Assembly: GCA_947629015.1 (NCBI GenBank) | Contig: CANRCB010000015.1 | Span: 1-44,580 of the forward strand | Source: an uncultured Gemmiger sp. | GTDB lineage: Bacteria > Bacillota > Clostridia > Oscillospirales > Ruminococcaceae | Direction: 5' to 3' | DNA length: 44,580 nucleotides | Shown: positions 38,249-44,580 of the stretch, in pieces | How the letters are laid out: each line of letters starts with the position of its first letter | Position numbering within the stretch: the first letter of the stretch is position 1 | The notes under the pieces: generated by a model | Databases searched by the model: none | What the model was told of the DNA's origin: nothing | The model's input: the letters and a program-made list of their open reading frames with translations, nothing else | Program-made: the position numbers and the translations under genes

Positions 38249-38387
38249 TGGGGGTTGGGGTGAGATGCCTCGGAAGGCTTCCCCCTCTGGGGGCGGCGGG
38301 GTGAGGGCAAGGCCCTACACGCCGCAGGCGACTGATGAGGGGAAACGGGATGCCGTTTACGGGGCGTCGGGGACGTATATCCCGGTT

Positions 38388-38437
38388 GTAGGGCGGGCCC
38401 TTGGGCCCGCCGCGGCGGGGGCAAGCCCCCGCCCTAC
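38388..38437. repeat. Tail-to-tail pair of GTAG hairpins
   Basis: GTAG + GGCGGGCCC-TT-GGGCCCGCC (38388-38411), a GC dinucleotide, then the inverted element GGCGGGGGC-AA-GCCCCCGCC + CTAC (38414-38437). Same arrangement as 169-218 but with a different second stem that remains paired. Confidence 0.85.
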
Positions 38438-38486
38438 AAATGGGCGGTACGTTTCTCGCAGTTTGCGGGCCGATTGTAATCGGCCC

Positions 38487-38776
38487 CTACGGACGTTCCG
38501 CGGGTGTCTGCAAAACGGCTTGCCGCGCCCTGCCCATAGCGGCGCGCAGCGCGGCATGAGCGTGGACGGCGCCGCAAGGTGGCGTCCGTCCGGCGGACGG
38601 GGGATGGTGCCCGCCCAAACACCCGGGCGATATCCGGCCTCGGGGGATTCCAAAGGGGGGAACCCCCTTTGGTCGTGGGTCCGCTGCATGCGAAACCAGC
38701 GGGACCTTTCTGGTTCTCTTTCGGTCACGAAAGAGAACGGAAAAACCCAAATCCCGGTAAAATGCGGCAGCTAACG
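38487..38776 (+). repeat. Core repeat, copy 8
   Basis: Core with the alternative left arm and a TTCTCTTTCG/CGAAAGAGAA hairpin with loop GTCA, so it mixes features of copies 1 and 2. Confidence 0.85.
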
Positions 38777-39085
38777 GGCCCCGCGGCGGGGCGTCGAGGA
38801 CGCCGCCCCCTACAGTTTGTCCGGGAACGTCATCCACCTGCGGCGGGGTCAAGACCCCGCCCTACAAACGGATGATACGTTTCTCACTATTTGCGGGCCG
38901 ATTGTAATCGGCCCCTACGGGGTGGCCGTTACCTTTGCCGCCCACTTATGGCGCGCGTGCGCGCGCCGCCCATTTCGGAACGGCCCTCGCTCCGCTTCGC
39001 TACGCTGTGCGCCCGCAGGCGCCTGCCGGAGCGCAACCGGGCCAAAGGCCCGGCTCTTAGCGCGGAGGCCCGGGCCGTTTTTGCC

Positions 39086-39121
39086 AAAACAAATTTTTAT
39101 CATTCAATAAAAATTTGTTTT
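39086..39121. repeat. AT-rich 36-nt hairpin, copy 7
   Basis: Left arm AAAACAAATTTTTATC, loop ATTC. Position 4 is an A-T pair (compensated relative to copy 6); one mismatch next to the loop. Confidence 0.8.
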
Positions 39122-39152
39122 GCGCGGCGCATGGCGCCGCGGGCAAAAAACC

Positions 39153-40148
39153 TTACACCTCGATCTTTTCGTCCTCGGCAAAATCGCGCGGGGCGGGGCG
39201 GCCCAGCACCTCGTACCACCGCATGGGGGAGACGCCGTCCCCCGGGCGCTTGGTGGTCAGGTTGTCGGCGGTAAAGGGTTCGCCCTTGCGGATGGCGCGC
39301 GCGGCCACGATGCTCTTGCGGGCCACGGCCTTGTTGGGGGCCTCGCTGCCGGTAACGTGCTTGACGCCGTTGCCCAGCGCCGCCTCGGTGTGGCGCACGG
39401 CCTCGACCAGCGCGCGCAGGCCGGCGGGGTTCAAGCTGGCCTTCTGGTCCGGCCCCGGCCAAGAGCGGTCCAGCGTGAAATGCTTTTCGATGACGCAGGC
39501 TCCCAGCGCTACGGCGGCCGCGGCGCACTCCACGCCCTGCGTGTGGTCGGAAAGGCCCACCGGCAGGCCGAACTGCTCGGCCAGGTCCAGCATGGCGGTC
39601 AGGTTGGCGTCCTCATAGGGGGTGGGGTACTGGGTGTTGCAGTGCAGCACCGTCACGGCGGGGCAGCCGGTGTCGTCCAGAATGCCCAGCGCGTCGGTGA
39701 TCTCATTAAGGGTGCTCATCCCGGTCGAGAGCAGCACCGGCGTGTGCAGCCGCCCCACGGCCTCCAGATAGGGCAGGTTGGTGATCTCGCCCGAGGGGAT
39801 CTTGAGCAGCGGCAGGCCCAGCGTGCCCAAAAATTCCACGCTCGGGATATCGAACGGCGCCGAAAGGTACTGGATGCCGATGGAATCGCAGTATTCTTTC
39901 AGTTCTTTGTGCGCCGCAAAGTCAAAATGCAGCTTGCGGATCATCTCCAGCTGGCTCTCGGCGGCACCGGTGGCCTGCTTCTGGTAGGCGGCCTTTTCGG
40001 CAAAGCGGGAGACGACCAGCTCCGGCACGGCGGTCTGGAATTTGACGATGTCGGCGCCGCAGTCTTTGGCGACGCGGGCCATGGCCTTGGCGGTCTCCAG
40101 GCTGCCGTTGTGGTTGACGCCGGCCTCGGCGATGACGGTGACGGGCAT
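39153..40148 (-). CDS. neuB: Nonulosonic acid synthase (NeuB/LegI)
   Basis: 331 residues. Condenses a mannosamine-type sugar with phosphoenolpyruvate. NeuB start TVIAEAGVNHNGS, then DIVKFQTA, KIPSGEITNLP, LSTGMST, GLSDHT and EKHFTLDRSWPGPDQKAS; the C-terminal ~60 residues form the SAF (antifreeze-like) domain with ARKSIVAARAIRKGEPFTADNL. AGGAGG precedes the ATG. LegI rather than NeuB is inferred from the cluster. Confidence 0.95.
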   Translation of the reverse strand: MPVTVIAEAGVNHNGSLETAKAMARVAKDCGADIVKFQTAVPELVVSRFAEKAAYQKQATGAAESQLEMIRKLHFDFAAHKELKEYCDSIGIQYLSAPFDIPSVEFLGTLGLPLLKIPSGEITNLPYLEAVGRLHTPVLLSTGMSTLNEITDALGILDDTGCPAVTVLHCNTQYPTPYEDANLTAMLDLAEQFGLPVGLSDHTQGVECAAAAVALGACVIEKHFTLDRSWPGPDQKASLNPAGLRALVEAVRHTEAALGNGVKHVTGSEAPNKAVARKSIVAARAIRKGEPFTADNLTTKRPGDGVSPMRWYEVLGRPAPRDFAEDEKIEV

Positions 40149-40173
40149 AGGTGCCTCCTTTGCCCCGCGGGGC

Positions 40174-40850
40174 GGGGAGAGTGGAAAGTGGAGAGAAGAC
40201 GGAAGTTGTAGGGCGGCATGCCCCCATGCCGCCGGAGGGAAGGATGACGTTATCCGGCCGCTGCGCGGCCACCTATCTTCGCGCGGTTGCGCTTCGAAAT
40301 GCGCTTGCGGGCGCGATCCCCCGGAGGGGGAAGGCTTTCAGAGTGAGATAACCCCGCAAGGCTTCCCCTTTTGGGGGAAGCTGTCGCCGAAGGCGACTGA
40401 TGAGGGGAAAGTGGGATGCCGCTTAAGTGCGGCGGGGTCAAGACCCCGCCCTACAGAATGGACGAGACGTTCCTCACGATTTGCGGGCCGCATATATGCG
40501 GCCCCTACGGGATGGATGGTACGTTTCCCGTATCCTTGTAGGGGGCGGCGTCCCCGACGCCCCGCAAAATCCGCGCCCTGGCCGAGCGGCGCGCAGCGCG
40601 GCGTGAGCGTGGACGGCGCCGCAAGGTGGCGTCCGTCCGGCGGACGGGGGATGGTGCCCGCCGAAACACCCGGGCGATATCCAGCCTCGGGGGATTCCAA
40701 AGGGGGGACCCCCTTTGGTCGTGCGCCGGCCGCGTCGAAATCGGCCGGACCTTTTCGGTTCCTTTTCGGTCACGAAAAGGAACGGTAAAAAGTTAAATTC
40801 CGGTAAAAGGCGGCAGCCAACGCCCCGCAAACGGCATCCTGCGGTATAGC
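40174..40850. repeat. Intergenic repeat mosaic J
   Basis: No gene. Short heptamer tract (40177-40199), GTAG hairpin with stem GGCGGCATG (40208-40233), a shortened second-tier element (about 40277-40316), the CTGATGAGGGG unit (about 40353-40408), hairpins at 40431-40454 and 40485-40508 (minus) and core copy 9 (40538-40822). Confidence 0.85.
40538..40822 (+). repeat. Core repeat, copy 9
   Basis: Full-length core with GTAG start and TTCCTTTTCG hairpin. Confidence 0.85.
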
Positions 40851-40876
40851 TCCGCGGCGGCGGGCGTGAACGCTCG

Positions 40877-41929
40877 TTACGGTTCCGGTTCCGCCAGGCG
40901 GCGGCGCATCTTTTCCAGCTCCTCCAGCTGGCCCATGTCCATCCAGCCGGCCTCCCCGATGGGGTACACCCCCACCCGCTCGCCTTTTTGGCGGTACCGC
41001 TCGATCACGTCGGGGAAACCGAGCTTCTCCCCGCCCGGCATCTCCTCCACCACGCGCGGCTCCACCACATACACGCCGGTGTTGGTCAAAAAATCCAGGG
41101 CCGGCTTTTCCCGCATCTGTTTGATGGCGCCGTCCTCCCCGGCCTCCACCACGCCGTAGGGCACGGTGTAGTGCTTGGCCGCCACCACCATCGTCACCAC
41201 GTTGCGGCGGCGCTTGTGGTACTCATACAAGGCGGCAAAATCAAGGTCCAAAAGCGTGTCACAGTTGGTAAAAAAGAAGGGCCTGTCCACCTTGCCCTTG
41301 AGCAGGCACAGCCCGCCGCCGGTGCCCATAAAGGTCTCCTCGTCGATGAAGCTGACGGTATAGTCCTTCTCAAGGTCGGAAAAATAGGACTTTATCATGT
41401 TTTTTTTGTAGTTGACGATGAGGCGGAAATCCTTGCAGCCAAAGGTGTGGAACCGGTCGATGATGAGCTCGGCGATGGGCTGCTCCCCCACCGGGATGAG
41501 GGGCTTGGGCAGGATCTTGGTGTAGGGGTACAGCCGCGTGCCAAGGCCGCCGGCCATCATCACCACCGGCAGGTCCAGCCCGCCGCGGGCGGGCACGCCG
41601 CGGCGGCGGGCAAAGGCGATGTCCACCACGCGGCCGTCCTCGCCCAAAAGCGGCAGCGCGTCGATGCCGCGCGCCGACAGCACCTCCCGCGCGGCGCCGC
41701 GCTCCGCCACCGGCAGGCTGATGGGGCGGTAGTTGGCGGCCTTTTGCACGGGGTCGCCCAGCGCGCCGCCGCGCAAAAGGAATTTGCGGATGTCGCCGTC
41801 CGTCACAACGGCGCGCAAAATGCCCCCCGGCGCCACGAACAGAATGCGCTCGCCCGTTTCGTCGAGCTTTTGCATCGTGTCGCGCACGGTGGTGGTCTCC
41901 TCGATCAAAAACGCATGCAGGTCGGGCAT
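40877..41929 (-). CDS. ptmE: PtmE-like sugar nucleotidyltransferase with N-terminal CBS pair
   Basis: 350 residues. N-terminal CBS pair (about 1-115), then a nucleotidyltransferase domain starting VVMMAGGLGTRLYPYTKILPKP with the GxGTRxxPxTxxxPKP signature, and FTNCDTLLDLD for metal binding. This is the layout of PtmE, the glucosamine-1-phosphate guanylyltransferase that supplies GDP-sugar for legionaminic acid in Campylobacter. GGAGG lies just before the ATG, 14 nt after the legC stop. Confidence 0.85.
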   Translation of the reverse strand: MPDLHAFLIEETTTVRDTMQKLDETGERILFVAPGGILRAVVTDGDIRKFLLRGGALGDPVQKAANYRPISLPVAERGAAREVLSARGIDALPLLGEDGRVVDIAFARRRGVPARGGLDLPVVMMAGGLGTRLYPYTKILPKPLIPVGEQPIAELIIDRFHTFGCKDFRLIVNYKKNMIKSYFSDLEKDYTVSFIDEETFMGTGGGLCLLKGKVDRPFFFTNCDTLLDLDFAALYEYHKRRRNVVTMVVAAKHYTVPYGVVEAGEDGAIKQMREKPALDFLTNTGVYVVEPRVVEEMPGGEKLGFPDVIERYRQKGERVGVYPIGEAGWMDMGQLEELEKMRRRLAEPEP

Positions 41930-41943
41930 GGGAACCTCCGCAG

Positions 41944-43110
41944 TTACAAGCTCAGCACCGCCTGGATCACGCGGTCACAGTCGGTTTCGGTCAGGTTGGT
42001 GGAGCAGGGCAGGTTGACGATGCGGGCGCGGTAATCCCGCGCTTTGTCCAGGCCGAGGGCCTCGTTTTTGCCGTAGTCCGCCTGTTCGTGCACCAGCGCC
42101 CACACCGGGCGCGTCTGGATGCCCTGCGCCTGCAGGGCGGCGATGACGGCGTCGCGCGCAAGGCCGCTTTCGGGGCCAAGATACAGGCTGAAGAACCAGT
42201 AGTTGGGGCGGGTGGAGCTTTCGTCGAACGGCAGCACGCGCAGCCCGCGCACGCCGTCCAGCGCGGCGCGGTACTGTGCGTAGCGCGCCTTCTTGGCGGC
42301 GATGAACCCTTCCAGCCGTTCCAGCTGGGCAAGGCCCAGGCACGCCTGCACGTTGGTCATGCGGTAGTTGTAGCCGACCTCATCGTGCAAAAATTGCAGC
42401 TCGTCCGCCTTGGCCTGGGTGGAAAGGTGCTTGGCGTGCTGCGCCCAGTCGGCGTGGTTGGAGACGAGCATCCCCCCCGCGCCGGTGGTGATGATCTTGT
42501 TGCCGTTGAAGCTGTAGCAGCCGATGTCGCCCATCGTGCCGGCGTACCGCCCGGCCAGCGGCCCGGCGGTGTAGCGGGTGCCCAGGGCCTCGGTCGCGTC
42601 CTCGATGAGGGTAAGGTGATAGCGCCTGGCGATGTCCAGCAGGCGCGGCATATCGGCCATGGCGCCGAACACGTGCACCACGGCGAGCGCCGCCACCCGC
42701 GCGCCGGTCTTTTTGTTGTAGAGGGCGCCGCCGCGCAGCGTGCAGCGGTTTTGGCAGAAATCCTCCACGGCGTCGGGGTCGATGCAAAGGCTGTCATCAC
42801 AGCCGATGAACACCGGCTCGGCGCCGACGTAGCGCGTCAGCGGGTTGACGGCGGCGATAAAGGTCAGCGTCGGCACGATGACCTCGGTGCCCGGGCCAAG
42901 GCCGGCGGCCATGGCGGCCAGGTGCAGGGCGCTGGAGCCGCTGTTGGCGGCCACGGCGCGCGGCATACCGACATACGCGGCGATGGCCTGCTCAAACTCG
43001 CCCACCTTGGCGCCGCTGGTGGACACCCACCCGCTGGTGATGGCCTCGAGCGCGAGCTCGGCCTCACGCGCGCCGAAATTGGGCACCGACAACGGGATAA
43101 AACCAGCCAT
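41944..43110 (-). CDS. legC: LegC-type PLP aminotransferase (DegT/DnrJ/EryC1 family)
   Basis: 388 residues from the ATG at 43110 (MAGFIPLSVPNFG, a LegC-like start). NSGSSALHLA for cofactor binding, EDATEALGT and the FNGNKIITTGAGGM motif with the PLP lysine are present. It would transaminate the 4-keto sugar nucleotide on the way to legionaminic acid. First gene of the cluster after a good promoter. The matching dehydratase (LegB) and acetyltransferase (LegH) genes are not in the window. Confidence 0.9.
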   Translation of the reverse strand: MAGFIPLSVPNFGAREAELALEAITSGWVSTSGAKVGEFEQAIAAYVGMPRAVAANSGSSALHLAAMAAGLGPGTEVIVPTLTFIAAVNPLTRYVGAEPVFIGCDDSLCIDPDAVEDFCQNRCTLRGGALYNKKTGARVAALAVVHVFGAMADMPRLLDIARRYHLTLIEDATEALGTRYTAGPLAGRYAGTMGDIGCYSFNGNKIITTGAGGMLVSNHADWAQHAKHLSTQAKADELQFLHDEVGYNYRMTNVQACLGLAQLERLEGFIAAKKARYAQYRAALDGVRGLRVLPFDESSTRPNYWFFSLYLGPESGLARDAVIAALQAQGIQTRPVWALVHEQADYGKNEALGLDKARDYRARIVNLPCSTNLTETDCDRVIQAVLSL

Positions 43111-43150
43111 AACATTCCCCCGCCATTTGCAGAAATTTATACATATTTGT

Positions 43151-43179
43151 ATTATACGCGCTTTGCCCCCAAACGGCAA
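43151..43179 (-). promoter_or_regulatory. Promoter of the nonulosonic acid cluster
   Basis: On the minus strand -35 TTGCCG (43179-43174), 17-bp spacer, -10 TATAAT (43156-43151), about 40 bp before legC. Given the long repeats between later genes, read-through to neuA may be weak unless internal promoters exist. Confidence 0.75.
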
Positions 43180-43183
43180 GAAC

Positions 43184-43215
43184 AAAAAAACCGCGCGCCG
43201 CCAAAACGGCGCGCG
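43184..43215 (-). terminator. Intrinsic terminator of the AhpC-like gene
   Basis: 9-bp stem CGCGCGCCG / CGGCGCGCG, 6-nt loop, followed by seven T on the minus strand, just upstream of the legC promoter. Confidence 0.88.
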
Positions 43216-43342
43216 CCGGTGTGCCAGATCCGCCCGTTTTCGGGAGGCGATCTCCAAAAACATTTGCAGGGGCGCCCTGCGATGCGGCCCCTGCAGTGTT
43301 CCTGTCAGGGTCAAGCAGTTTTTTCTGTTTTGCGGCAGGCTC

Positions 43343-44242
43343 TCAGGGCTGTTGGGGCGGCCCGGGGTCATACCGGCGGGTGGCGGGGCGGTGCCGGATG
43401 GTGCGGCGGGCCGGCACGGCGGCGGCCGCGGGGGCCACCGGCGCGCGCCCGGCGCCGGGCGCGGCGGGCGGCAGCTTAAAGGTGCCGGAATCCGTCAGGT
43501 AGCCCGGCAGCTCAGGGGCAAGGTCCTCCAGCGGCAGGCCTTGGGTAAGGGTGTCGGCCGGGTCGGTCATGCGGCCGCGGGCGGCGTCGGGCGCCGCCTC
43601 GGCGAACAGATCCCCAAAAGGGCCGTCCGGGTCGGGCAGGGGGTCGGGTGCGGGCGCAGGGGCCGGCGGCGCGGCCGGGGCGTCCGGCGCGCGGTCCAGC
43701 CCCAGCACGCCCAAAAGCTGCTGCATGGCGGCGCAGTCCTCCGGCACGTCGGTCAGGCTGGCGCCGTAATGTGCAAACAGCACGGTGCCGTCGGCGTCCA
43801 AAATCAGTGTCAGCGGCAGCTGCTGCAAAGCGTTTTTGGGCGGGTGGTAGCCCTGGCGGCGTGCCTCCCGCAGGATGCGCCAGCCCTCCAGCGAATAGGT
43901 CGTCAGCGTGCCGCTGCGCTCCGGGATGGCCAAAAGGTCGTACAGGGTGCCCTCGGCGTCACACAAAAGCGGGAAGGGCAGCGTGTCCGGCCCGACGATG
44001 CCGGCCAGCTTTTCCGGCACCGAGCGCACCACCAGCGCCAGGCTGCCGCTTTTCAGCGCGGGGAAGGTGCCGGCGTACCGCTCCACGAAGGTGCGCGTGA
44101 CGGGGTGGCCGAAATTGCTCAAAAACACGAGGATGAGCGGCGGGTGCGCGGCCAGCAGCACGCGGGAACGCTCCTGCGCGCTGTAGGGGGTATCGTACCG
44201 GAAAAAGGGCAGCCTTTCGCCTTCTTTGATGCGCTGCGGCAA
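43343..44242 (-). CDS. AhpC/thioredoxin-fold protein lacking the usual cysteines
   Basis: 299 residues from a TTG start at 44242, which has AAGGGGGG 8 nt upstream; the frame is open further but that part is repeat sequence. The N-terminal ~175 residues look like an AhpC/TSA (redoxin) domain: IKEGERLPFFRYDTPY, LILVFLSNFGHPVTRTFV and FPLLCDAEGTLYDLL. The peroxidatic cysteine site reads FGHPVT, so neither cysteine is present. The C-terminal ~120 residues are Pro/Ala/Asp-rich and low-complexity. Function unknown. It ends before a terminator and is probably not part of the sugar operon. Confidence 0.7.
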   Translation of the reverse strand: MPQRIKEGERLPFFRYDTPYSAQERSRVLLAAHPPLILVFLSNFGHPVTRTFVERYAGTFPALKSGSLALVVRSVPEKLAGIVGPDTLPFPLLCDAEGTLYDLLAIPERSGTLTTYSLEGWRILREARRQGYHPPKNALQQLPLTLILDADGTVLFAHYGASLTDVPEDCAAMQQLLGVLGLDRAPDAPAAPPAPAPAPDPLPDPDGPFGDLFAEAAPDAARGRMTDPADTLTQGLPLEDLAPELPGYLTDSGTFKLPPAAPGAGRAPVAPAAAAVPARRTIRHRPATRRYDPGPPQQP

Positions 44243-44260
44243 CGGGATACCCCCCTTAAA

Positions 44261-44346
44261 GAGTGGAATGTGGAAAGTGGAGAGCGGAGAGTGGAAAGTG
44301 GAAAGTGGAGAGTGAAGAGAAGAAAGAAAAGAGAAAAGAGAAGAAA
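44261..44346 (+). repeat. Heptamer tract (GTGGARA)n, longest copy
   Basis: About eight 7-bp units (GAGTGGA, ATGTGGA, AAGTGGA, GAGCGGA and others) followed by a ~35-nt A/G run. It begins 19 nt upstream of the TTG start of the AhpC-like gene. Confidence 0.8.
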
Positions 44347-44461
44347 TGGGGCGGGGTGGCATTGGCGGCGGGGTCAAGACCCCGCCCTACAATCGGAATA
44401 AACGTCCCCGGCACCCCACAAGCGCCATCCCGCGCCACGGCGGGCCGATTGTAATCGGCCC

Positions 44462-44580
44462 CTACGGACGTTCCGTGGGCGTCTGCAGAACCTTTGCCGC
44501 GCCCTGGCCGGGCGGCGCGCAGCGCGGCGTGAGCGTGGACGGCGCCGCAAGGTGGCGTCCGTCCGGCGGACGGGGGATGG
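44462..44580 (+). repeat. Core repeat, copy 10 (partial)
   Basis: Alternative left arm GGACGTTCCGTGGGCG followed by the GCGTGAGCGTGGACGGCG stretch, truncated by the window end. Confidence 0.8.

Larger units (their letters stand above)
38178..39152. repeat. Intergenic repeat mosaic I
   Basis: No gene. Heptamer and purine tract (38181-38248); the CTGATGAGGGG unit with inserted REP (38266-38341); a tail-to-tail GTAG pair (38388-38437); a GGGCCGATT hairpin (38467-38490); core copy 8 (38487-38776); a GGCGTC hairpin (about 38786-38813); hairpins at 38842-38865 and 38895-38918; and the AT-hairpin module (38940-39150) carrying a second-tier insertion. It stops 2 nt before the neuB stop codon. Confidence 0.85.
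44258..44580. repeat. Intergenic repeat mosaic K (cut by window edge)
   Basis: No gene. Heptamer and purine tract (44261-44346), GTAG-type hairpins on the minus strand at 44367-44390 and 44442-44465, and the start of core copy 10 (44462 to the edge) with the alternative left arm. Confidence 0.8.

Overview
The window is the replication-origin region of a GC-rich Bacillota genome, most likely a gut clostridium of the Oscillospirales/Ruminococcaceae type. This rests on gene content (rpmH-rnpA-yidD-yidC-jag diverging from dnaA-dnaN-yaaA-recF-remB-gyrB-gyrA, two ParB-family proteins, DarA, RicT), the GC-rich codon use and the endo-galactanase. No species can be named from the sequence alone.

Layout. 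Positions 1-19176 are all minus strand and run away from oriC: serS (first codons only), parB, parA, noc-like parB, rsmG, mnmG, mnmE, gyrA, a RAYT-type transposase, gyrB, remB, recF, yaaA, dnaN, dnaA. oriC lies in the dnaN-dnaA gap (about 17660-17840), with DnaA boxes, a DnaA-trio run and an AT-rich stretch. parS sites lie at 2757 and 4606. On the other side (plus strand) are rpmH, rnpA, yidD, yidC, jag and an 86-aa unknown gene. A GH53 endo-galactanase lipoprotein gene follows (minus), then a rhomboid-like gene, darA, holB, ricT and a ferredoxin gene (plus), then a Na/Pi transporter gene (minus). Positions 32599-43110 are a minus-strand nonulosonic (legionaminic-type) acid pathway: legC, ptmE-like, neuB, neuC, two Gfo/Idh oxidoreductases, neuA. 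An AhpC/thioredoxin-fold gene without the usual cysteines lies upstream of it.

The most unusual content is the repeats. About eleven gaps of roughly 0.35-1.1 kb are packed with a modular mosaic. Its parts are: (i) more than 30 hairpins of 20-23 nt that carry GTAG on their 5' side (CTAC when inverted), with several different stem sequences; (ii) ten copies of a 285-370 bp core with its own hairpins; (iii) a 130-210 bp module with a 36-nt AT-rich hairpin whose stem changes in a compensated way between copies; (iv) (GTGGARA)n tracts next to minus-strand start codons; (v) a second-tier ~60 bp element inserted into the others. GTAG plus palindrome is the signature of REP elements mobilised by REP-associated tyrosine transposases. 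Exactly such a gene (HUH motif HVH, YKS tyrosine motif) sits between gyrB and gyrA. Its start overlaps the gyrB stop, and it contains two GTAG hairpins in frame within its own coding sequence. I propose a clostridial REP/RAYT system of large scale as the main discovery candidate.

The repeats separate most genes of the sugar operon and break up the replication operon between remB and recF. They abut, and in one case supply, stop codons of neighbouring genes. They are absent from oriC itself and from the rpmH-jag block.
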